Part shown: positions 5,770-11,208 of the stretch, piece after piece | How the letters are laid out: the number at the start of each line of letters is the position of its first letter | How positions within the stretch are numbered: the first letter of the stretch is position 1 | DNA from: an uncultured Clostridia bacterium | GTDB taxonomy: Bacteria; Bacillota; Clostridia; Oscillospirales; Ruminococcaceae | Direction: 5' to 3' | DNA: 11,208 bases | Assembly (NCBI GenBank): GCA_937871145.1 | Contig: CALMXN010000183.1 | Location: 1-11,208 of the forward strand | Position numbers and translations under genes: made by a program | The notes under the pieces: generated by a model | Databases searched by the model: none | The model's input: the letters and a program-made list of their open reading frames with translations, nothing else | What the model was told of the DNA's origin: nothing

Positions 5770-7713
5770 ATGATTAAGTTAACACTAAAAGACAGTAGCG
5801 TCAGAGAAATTGAAAATGCTATGCCAGCAGCAGAAGTTGTAAAAGGCATAGGAATGGGGCTTTATAAGGCAGCTTGTGCTGTAAAGCTTGACGGAAAGGT
5901 CTGCGACCTTCGCACAGCAATCGAAAATGACTGCACATTTGAAGTTCTTACATTTGATGACAAGGACGGAAAACATACATTCAGGCATTCAGCAGCACAC
6001 TTGCTTGCACAGGCAGTAAAGGCACTTTACCCTGATGCAAAGCTTGCAACAGGTCCTGCAACTGACACAGGTTTCTTCTATGACTTCAATGTAGAAAAGC
6101 CATTTACATCAGATGATCTTGAAAAGATTGAAAAGAAGATGAAAGAGCTCACAAAAGAAGGTCTTGGAATTGAACGTTTTGAGCTTTCCCCAGAAGAAGC
6201 AATAAAGCTTATGACAGAACGTAACGAGCCGTTGAAGATTGAACTTATTAATAAGCACGTTTCACAGGGCGATAAACTTTCATTCTATAAGCAGGGCGAT
6301 TTTGTTGACCTTTGTGCCGGCCCACACCTTATGTCAATGTCACCAATCAAGGCATTCAAACTCACAGCCTGCACAGGTGCTTACTGGATGGGCAATGCAG
6401 AAGGCCCACAGCTTTCAAGAATTTACGGAACAGCATTCCCTAAAGCAAGTGAGCTTGAGGAATATTTAAAGGCTGTTGAAGAGGCAAAGCTCCGTGACCA
6501 CAATAAGATAGGCAGAGAACTTGAATTCTTCACAACAGTTGATTATATCGGACAGGGACTCCCTATTATGCTACCTAAGGGTGCAAGAGTAATTCAGCTT
6601 CTCCAGAGATGGGTTGAAGATGAAGAGCAGAAGAGAGGTTACCTCCTCACAAAGACACCGTTTATGGCTAAGAGAGATTTATATAAAATTTCAGGTCACT
6701 GGGATCATTATCGTGAGGGAATGTTCATTCTCGGCGATCCTGATGATGAAACAAAAGAATGCTATGCTCTTCGTCCAATGACATGCCCATTCCAGTATCA
6801 GGTGTTCCTAAACCGTCAGCGTTCATATCGTGATCTTCCAATGCGTCTTGGCGAAACATCAACACTTTTCAGAAATGAAGACAGCGGTGAAATGCACGGA
6901 CTTATCCGTGTCCGTCAGTTCACAATTTCTGAAGGACATCTTGTTCTCCGTCCTGATCAGCTTGAAGAAGAATTCAGAGGATGCCTTGACCTTGCAAACT
7001 ATATCCTTGACACATTAGGAATGAGAGATGACGTAACATACCGCTTCTCACAGTGGGATCCAGACAATACAGCAAAATATGAAGGTACAGCAGAACAGTG
7101 GGATGAAGCACAGGGCGTTATGAAGAAGATTCTTGACCATATCGGTCTTGATTATGAAATCGGTATTGATGAGGCTGCTTTCTATGGACCAAAGCTTGAT
7201 ATCCAGATGAAGAATGTTCACGGAAAAGAAGATACAATCGTAACAATTCAGATTGATATGCTCCTTGCTAAGAAATTCGGTATGGAATATATCGACGCAG
7301 ATGGTTCAAGAAAAATTCCTTACATCATCCACAGAACATCACTTGGCTGCTATGAGAGAACACTTGCATTGCTCATTGAAAAATATGCAGGTGCATTGCC
7401 GTTATGGTTATCATCAACACAGGTTGAAATTATGCCGATATCTGACGCTCAGCTTGAATATGCAACAACCCTTTACAACAAGCTTGATACTGCTGGAATA
7501 CGTGCACATATTGATAACAGAAATGAAAAGATAGGCTATAAGATTCGTCAGGCTCAGCTTGAAAAGGTTCCTTATATGCTTGTAATCGGTGATAAGGAAA
7601 TTGAATCAGGTGCTGTTGCAGTACGTTCAAGAAAAACAGGTGAAACAGAAGTCATGTCTGCTGATGAGCTTGTATCGAAGCTTCTTATAGAAATCGCAAC
7701 AAAAGCATTATAA
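5770..7713 (+). CDS. thrS: Threonyl-tRNA synthetase
   Basis: A 647-aa class II synthetase that attaches threonine to tRNA-Thr in the cytoplasm. Domains in order: TGS (1-60), editing domain with HSAAH (H73, H77) and DLCAGPH (C182, H186), which removes mischarged serine, catalytic core with MTCP (C339), FTISEGHL (H390) and IIHR (H521) as the zinc and threonine site, and a C-terminal anticodon-binding domain (about 550-647). All expected catalytic and editing residues are present. The core reads FTISEGHL and HRTSLGCYERTLALL where many bacterial enzymes have FTQDDAHIF and HRAxLGSxER, a variant I recall from Clostridia. The ATG at 5770 has AAGGAG 6 bases upstream. It is last in the T-box operon and followed by a strong terminator, so threonine starvation should raise its level. 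Confidence 0.98.
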   Translation: MIKLTLKDSSVREIENAMPAAEVVKGIGMGLYKAACAVKLDGKVCDLRTAIENDCTFEVLTFDDKDGKHTFRHSAAHLLAQAVKALYPDAKLATGPATDTGFFYDFNVEKPFTSDDLEKIEKKMKELTKEGLGIERFELSPEEAIKLMTERNEPLKIELINKHVSQGDKLSFYKQGDFVDLCAGPHLMSMSPIKAFKLTACTGAYWMGNAEGPQLSRIYGTAFPKASELEEYLKAVEEAKLRDHNKIGRELEFFTTVDYIGQGLPIMLPKGARVIQLLQRWVEDEEQKRGYLLTKTPFMAKRDLYKISGHWDHYREGMFILGDPDDETKECYALRPMTCPFQYQVFLNRQRSYRDLPMRLGETSTLFRNEDSGEMHGLIRVRQFTISEGHLVLRPDQLEEEFRGCLDLANYILDTLGMRDDVTYRFSQWDPDNTAKYEGTAEQWDEAQGVMKKILDHIGLDYEIGIDEAAFYGPKLDIQMKNVHGKEDTIVTIQIDMLLAKKFGMEYIDADGSRKIPYIIHRTSLGCYERTLALLIEKYAGALPLWLSSTQVEIMPISDAQLEYATTLYNKLDTAGIRAHIDNRNEKIGYKIRQAQLEKVPYMLVIGDKEIESGAVAVRSRKTGETEVMSADELVSKLLIEIATKAL

Positions 7714-7726
7714 TAGTAATTTATCA

Positions 7727-7751
7727 GGGCGGGAAAATTCCCGCCCTTTTT
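7727..7751 (+). terminator. Intrinsic terminator of the thrS operon
   Basis: GGGCGGGAA (7727-7735) pairs perfectly with TTCCCGCCC (7738-7746), followed by TTTTT (7747-7751) and more T. It is the most GC-rich hairpin in the window and lies 13 bases after the thrS stop. Confidence 0.95.
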
Positions 7752-7798
7752 ATTTTTCTCGAAAAAGAAATTTTTTTGCAAAAAGGGAATAACTTATG

Positions 7799-7827
7799 TT
7801 GAAAGACAAAGGTTATTGTGATATTAT
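7799..7827 (+). promoter_or_regulatory. Promoter of the mannanase gene
   Basis: TTGAAA (7799-7804), a 17-base spacer and TATTAT (7822-7827), with TG at 7819-7820 as an extended -10. The predicted start near 7834 leaves about 26 bases to the ATG at 7860, with GGAGG at 7851-7855. A short inverted repeat, AATAAC (7788-7793) and GTTATT (7812-7817), flanks the -35 and could be an operator, though arms this short also occur by chance. Confidence 0.6.
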
Positions 7828-7859
7828 TTAATATAGTAACTTAATCTTTCGGAGGAAAC

Positions 7860-9440
7860 ATGAAAAAATCCTTTATATATATATTGATTTTAGCAACAAT
7901 TCTCTCAACAGGCTGTTCAAGAGTCGGTAAAAAAATGCCCGACGGTGACGTAATTATAAATGACAGTTCGTCGACAAATGAGTCTGAAGTGACAACAATT
8001 GATGAAATTCAGCCTGATGTCCCACCAATTGAAAGCGTTTCCTTTTCACAGAAAATAGAAGCTGAGCTTGGACAATTAAGTGGCGACCTGAAGCGTAGTC
8101 AGGTGAGAAAAGGCTACTCCGGAACAGGATATGTAACCAGCTTCACAACAAAGGCTGAAAACAGCTTTGGTCTTGAGGTAACTGTGCCATCAAACCAGCA
8201 TTATAATATTACTCTTGTTTTAGCTTCGGATAAAAAGGAAAACAACATTCTTACTGTCAACGGAAAGGATGTTTCTGAATTTGTAACATCGGGCAAACAG
8301 GGTTATAATAAAATCACAATAAGCAGTGTGTTTATTCCAAAGGGAAAAGCCATAATAGGCATACATGAGGTTACTGGTGGAATTGACCTTGATTATATCA
8401 GTATTTCAAACAGTCAGGAAGTCAAGCAGAGTGACGTTATCCCTGACAGTGTACCGATAAACAAGTCAGCAGATATTAAGACAAAGAACACAATGCTTTT
8501 TCTTGCTGATAATTATAATAAAAACGTTATAAGCGGGCAGTATGCAACAATGGGTTCTAATGCTGAGCCTGAGCTTATTTATAAAACAACAGGGAAATAT
8601 CCTGCTATGCGACTTGGTGATATGAGAACATACACTTCAAATAGCATCCGCAATGTCCATGAAGTTGAGGAAGCTATAAAGTGGTCGCAAAAAGGCGGAC
8701 TTGTCAGCTATGTCTGGTATTGGGAAGCCCCTATGAATGAATCTTCCTGCTTTTCAAAAGAAACTAAATTTGACCTCAAAAAAGCTGTCTCAAAGGTTAA
8801 TATAGCACAGCTTTCAATTGAAGACATTGAAAAGCTTCACGACAAGGGCGAAATATCAAGCGAATGTGTTGCATTGGTCAAGGACATTGATACAGTGTCA
8901 AAGCAACTTGCAACATTGCAGGAAAACGGCGTTGCTGTTTTGTGGAGGCCTCTGCACGAGGCAAGCGGTGGCTGGTTCTGGTGGGGTTCTGCCGGTAATG
9001 AATCATATCAGTGGTTATGGAAGCTTATGTATGAACGTCAGACCTATTACCACAAACTTAACAATCTGATCTGGGTATGGAACTGTCACGATGCATCGTG
9101 GTATGTCGGCAACGACAAATGCGATATAATCTCCGCTGACATTTATACGGGTACACATATCTCATCAAGTCAGGTAAAGACATATCTTGATTTTACTAAA
9201 ATATCTTCAACAAAAATGATAGCACTTTCTGAATGTGATACTCCACCTGAAATTAACTATATGCTAAGGGATAAGGCGATGTGGTCGTGGTTCGGCGTAT
9301 GGTCTGGGGAATATCTTATGGGTCAGTACGGTGAACTGTCAGAAAAATACACGCCGAAGGATCTACTTATCAAAACATATAACCATAAAAATGTTATAAC
9401 TCTTGAGAAATTACCGGATTTAAATGTATGGGTAAACTGA
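7860..9440 (+). CDS. GH26 beta-mannanase lipoprotein with N-terminal CBM35-like module
   Basis: A 526-aa secreted enzyme predicted to cut beta-1,4-mannan chains outside the cell. A lipoprotein signal peptide (1-18) ends in LSTGC with C19 as the lipid anchor; a Ser/Thr/acidic linker follows (20-60). Residues about 65-185 resemble a CBM35/CBM6-type beta-sandwich: EAELGQLSGDL, GYSGTGYVTSF, FGLEVTVPSNQHYNITLVLA and a closing GGIDLDYISIS. The GH26 barrel (about 208-520) shows ISGQYATMG, YVWYWEAP, VLWRPLHEASGGWFWWG with acid/base E367, and MIALSECDTPP with nucleophile E458. GH26 also includes xylanases and licheninases, so mannan is the likely but unproven substrate. The start is certain (GGAGG 4 bases upstream). 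Its 3' end overlaps the next gene by 13 bp. Confidence 0.92.
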   Translation: MKKSFIYILILATILSTGCSRVGKKMPDGDVIINDSSSTNESEVTTIDEIQPDVPPIESVSFSQKIEAELGQLSGDLKRSQVRKGYSGTGYVTSFTTKAENSFGLEVTVPSNQHYNITLVLASDKKENNILTVNGKDVSEFVTSGKQGYNKITISSVFIPKGKAIIGIHEVTGGIDLDYISISNSQEVKQSDVIPDSVPINKSADIKTKNTMLFLADNYNKNVISGQYATMGSNAEPELIYKTTGKYPAMRLGDMRTYTSNSIRNVHEVEEAIKWSQKGGLVSYVWYWEAPMNESSCFSKETKFDLKKAVSKVNIAQLSIEDIEKLHDKGEISSECVALVKDIDTVSKQLATLQENGVAVLWRPLHEASGGWFWWGSAGNESYQWLWKLMYERQTYYHKLNNLIWVWNCHDASWYVGNDKCDIISADIYTGTHISSSQVKTYLDFTKISSTKMIALSECDTPPEINYMLRDKAMWSWFGVWSGEYLMGQYGELSEKYTPKDLLIKTYNHKNVITLEKLPDLNVWVN

Positions 9441-10159
9441 TTTCAAAATTTTTTCAGATAAGAAGAGTTTTAAAGCTTTGTCCGTTTTTAATGTTGACAC
9501 TATTATTAATGCTTTCAATAATTTTTATTGCTGGTGACAGGTACGGATATAAATTTTATCCGAATGATGAACAAAAACTTGCAATGATAATTATTGGAAT
9601 AACAGTTGTACTTTCTCTGATAAGCATTTTATCAATGACGTTCAGGGCAAGTATAAAAACTTATTCCTCCTCTGTTCTGCCACTCTTTGCATTGGCATTC
9701 AGCTTTTGTGTTTATCTTGGCACCAACATAACAAAAGATACATTTCTGCTTATGTGTGGAGCAGTCACAGGCTGTTCATTCTTCGTATGTGTCTTTTGCG
9801 GAAGAAAAGGATTTATAAAACAGCTTATTATTCTTATCACTATTATTGCAGTAGCGGGAATAGGCTTTCTTAAATACAGCAATAAAGAAATTATTATTGA
9901 TAAAATCAATATCAGTAAGGTTGAATATCTTGTTGTTTCAGCGGATAATAAGACGCAGGTATCTGTTATTAAAAACAGCAATGGTGAATACAGTGTTTAT
10001 TCCAATGACACAGCAAGGAACATTGACGCTTTCATTGGTGAAATGAAAAAGGTCAGAAGTAATCTTATCTGCAACAGTGACACAAAGCCACAGGTTGATT
10101 TTAAATCAGAAGATATTTTAATAGTAAATAGCAAAGAATATGAAATAAAGAGAGGGTGA
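9428..10159 (+). CDS. Uncharacterised five-helix membrane protein
   Basis: No family recognised. The 243-aa protein has five predicted membrane segments (about 18-36, 51-71, 82-99, 104-125, 130-149), then a roughly 94-residue polar tail (150-243) with alternating strand-like segments such as SKVEYLVVSADNKTQVSVIK and VDFKSEDILIVNSKEYEIKR. With a basic N-terminus (KFFQIRR) inside and five helices, the tail would lie outside the membrane, facing the substrate side (inference from charge). The ATG at 9428 overlaps the mannanase end by 13 bp and lacks a good ribosome site, pointing to translational coupling. Pairing with a mannanase suggests a role in surface polysaccharide handling or enzyme anchoring, but nothing in the sequence proves it. 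It converges on the YkgJ-type gene. Confidence 0.8.
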   Translation: MGKLISKFFQIRRVLKLCPFLMLTLLLMLSIIFIAGDRYGYKFYPNDEQKLAMIIIGITVVLSLISILSMTFRASIKTYSSSVLPLFALAFSFCVYLGTNITKDTFLLMCGAVTGCSFFVCVFCGRKGFIKQLIILITIIAVAGIGFLKYSNKEIIIDKINISKVEYLVVSADNKTQVSVIKNSNGEYSVYSNDTARNIDAFIGEMKKVRSNLICNSDTKPQVDFKSEDILIVNSKEYEIKRG

Positions 10160-10164
10160 CCTCG

Positions 10165-10203
10165 CTTTTATTAAAAACAAAAAGGACTGCTTTTGCAGTC
10201 CTT
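10165..10203 (-). terminator. Terminator of the YkgJ-type gene, possibly bidirectional
   Basis: AAGGACTGC (10182-10190) and GCAGTCCTT (10195-10203) form a 9-bp stem with a TTTT loop. On the minus strand it is followed by TTTTTGTTTTT, an excellent tail; on the plus strand by the weaker AATTATTTT. It probably ends both convergent genes but is better oriented for the minus one. Its first arm overlaps two bases of the minus-strand stop codon. Confidence 0.88.
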
Positions 10204-10681
10204 AATTATTTTCAACATATAAAATCGGATAACCAATCATATAAGGCTTGACGATTTCCGGATATTTATCAGCCATTTCAAAAATTATCGGTGAAATTTT
10301 CTTCGCACATTCGACAAGCTCCTTAAGGCTTTTCTCATAAAGAGACGGACAGACTGGCGAAATTGAAATAACACGCTTTGAATTGAAATCCATAACCCTG
10401 AAAGGCCATATCTGACAGTCAAAAGGCTTGTTTATACCAAGCTTACATCCCTCTTTGCTTAATAGTGTGCAGTAATATAAATCTTCATTCTCTTCACGTT
10501 TAAGCTTGAGGAGCTTGCACTTCCCTTTTGGTATAAATTCCTGTTGCGGTAAAACCTCTGAAGTTATTTTTTCTTCAACCTCAGGAGTAATAACAGGAGC
10601 TTCCCACAAATCATAGCTGTCAAATTCACAGCATATTCTGCACTCAGCACATTGAGACCTTGAAAGAATGCTTGTAAGCAT
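10202..10681 (-). CDS. YkgJ-type cysteine-cluster protein
   Basis: A 159-aa cytoplasmic protein with the CxxCxxCC signature of the YkgJ/UPF0153 zinc or iron-sulfur cluster family: CAECRICC (C11, C14, C17, C18) near the N-terminus, then YYCTLLSKEGCKLGINKPFD and CQIWPFRV, matching the family pattern of C, CxIY, RPxxC and FPF. A further Cys lies in SPVCPSL. Biochemical role unknown; metal binding is inferred from the family. The ATG at 10681 is chosen because GAAGGTGA lies about 5 bases upstream. The longer frame from TTG 10723 has no ribosome site and overlaps the -10 box. It has its own promoter and terminator, downstream of spoVAC on the same strand. Confidence 0.9.
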   Translation of the reverse strand: MLTSILSRSQCAECRICCEFDSYDLWEAPVITPEVEEKITSEVLPQQEFIPKGKCKLLKLKREENEDLYYCTLLSKEGCKLGINKPFDCQIWPFRVMDFNSKRVISISPVCPSLYEKSLKELVECAKKISPIIFEMADKYPEIVKPYMIGYPILYVENN

Positions 10682-10711
10682 AGTGTCACCTTCTAAAAAA
10701 TATATATTTTT

Positions 10712-10739
10712 AGGATAACACAAAATCGCTCAATGTCAA
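10712..10739 (-). promoter_or_regulatory. Promoter of the YkgJ-type gene
   Basis: On the minus strand: perfect -35 TTGACA (10734-10739), a 16-base spacer and -10 TATCCT (10712-10717), with TG at 10719-10720 making an extended -10. The transcript start is expected near 10705, about 24 bases before the ATG at 10681. The -35 box begins only ten bases after the spoVAC stop codon. Confidence 0.65.
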
Positions 10740-10749
10740 GGAATAAACG

Positions 10750-11187
10750 CTATTTTATAAAATAATATATAATTCCATAAATTACTGATGCAAGTGTTCC
10801 ATATAGAATTACAGGGCCGGCAATAGCGAATATTTTTGCACCAAGACCAAGAATAAGCCCTTCACTTTTGAACTCGATAGCAGGTGAAACTACTGCGTTT
10901 GCAAAGCCTGTGATAGGAACCAAGGTTCCTGCACCGCCGTGTTTTGCTATCTTTTCATAAAGTTTTAAGCCAGTCAATAAAGCAGAAAGAAAAACAAGTG
11001 TAGCAGAAGTCAGTAGAGCTGCATTTTTCTCACTCATATCCATACTTTTATACCAGTCGAGGAGAAGCTGCCCTATTCCGCATATAAGTCCACCAATAAC
11101 AAAAGCTTTAGGGATGTTTATCCATGATTTTGATGGAGGCGAAGCCTTTTTTATCATTTCTGAATATTGTTGCTGATTTACTTTCAT
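10750..11187 (-). CDS. spoVAC: Stage V sporulation protein AC
   Basis: A 145-aa inner-spore-membrane protein of the SpoVA complex, which moves dipicolinic acid during sporulation and germination; the B. subtilis homologue (about 150 aa) acts as a mechanosensitive channel. Family blocks are clear: KAFVIGGLICGIGQ (27-40), VFLSALLTGLKLYEKIAK (65-82), GAGTLVPITGFANAVVSPAI (85-104) and FKSEGLILGLGAKIFAIAGP (106-125). About four hydrophobic segments are visible. The ATG at 11187 is followed by the expected short charged N-terminus, with AAGG about 10 bases upstream. Only 21 bases lie upstream, so a sporulation-sigma promoter or preceding spoVA gene cannot be seen. Downstream is the YkgJ-type gene, not spoVAD, and no strong terminator separates them, only an AT-only palindrome at 10751-10764. 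Confidence 0.97.
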   Translation of the reverse strand: MKVNQQQYSEMIKKASPPSKSWINIPKAFVIGGLICGIGQLLLDWYKSMDMSEKNAALLTSATLVFLSALLTGLKLYEKIAKHGGAGTLVPITGFANAVVSPAIEFKSEGLILGLGAKIFAIAGPVILYGTLASVIYGIIYYFIK

Positions 11188-11208
11188 ATTATCACAACCT
11201 TTTTAAGC

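Noticed and set aside
10682..10723. Upstream TTG start for the YkgJ-type gene adding 14 residues
   Set aside because: It overlaps the extended -10 promoter box and has no ribosome site; ATG 10681 follows GAAGGTGA.
10751..10764. Palindrome TATTTTATAAAATA as spoVAC terminator
   Set aside because: It contains only A and T, overlaps the last spoVAC codons and lacks a stable stem, so termination here is not supported.

Overview
This AT-rich window of 11.2 kb looks like chromosome from a sporulating, fibre-degrading Clostridia-type Firmicute. A Ruminococcus or related Oscillospiraceae gut or rumen organism is my best guess. The reasons are a threonine T-box leader, ribonuclease Y, a SpoVAC homologue, strong AGGAGG ribosome sites, several TTG starts and a secreted GH26 beta-mannanase. 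The species is inferred, not shown. Bases 1-22 are not genomic: they match the 3' end of the Illumina TruSeq universal adapter, so the window begins at an untrimmed contig end.

Layout. 23-423 (-): 3'-truncated FMN-binding split-barrel (PNPOx-like) gene whose apparent stop codon comes from the adapter. 518-1745 (-): three-gene operon of small uncharacterised proteins (79, 129 and 192 aa, in transcription order). 1829-2305 (+): YfcE/MJ0936-type metallophosphoesterase, divergent from that operon. 2342-2387: near-ideal bidirectional terminator between this gene and convergent rny. 2435-4000 (-): ribonuclease Y. 4001-4480: non-coding, with back-to-back promoters for rny and for the thrS operon, then a complete T-box leader with an ACC (Thr) specifier. 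4481-7713 (+): DUF3795-like Cys-rich protein, SPL-type radical SAM protein and threonyl-tRNA synthetase, ended by a GC-rich terminator. 7860-10159 (+): GH26 mannanase lipoprotein with a CBM35-like module, overlapping a gene for a five-helix membrane protein. 10202-10681 (-): YkgJ-type Cys-cluster protein. 10750-11187 (-): spoVAC.

How the genes work together. The clearest regulatory unit is the T-box operon: uncharged tRNA-Thr should permit read-through not only into thrS but also into two cysteine-rich, probably metal-binding genes in front of it. These two have no obvious role in threonine charging, which makes this the most interesting arrangement here. The mannanase and its overlapping membrane protein form a second unit for extracellular mannan use. 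The small-protein operon is the least explained part. I found no tRNA, rRNA, CRISPR array, insertion sequence or phage gene.
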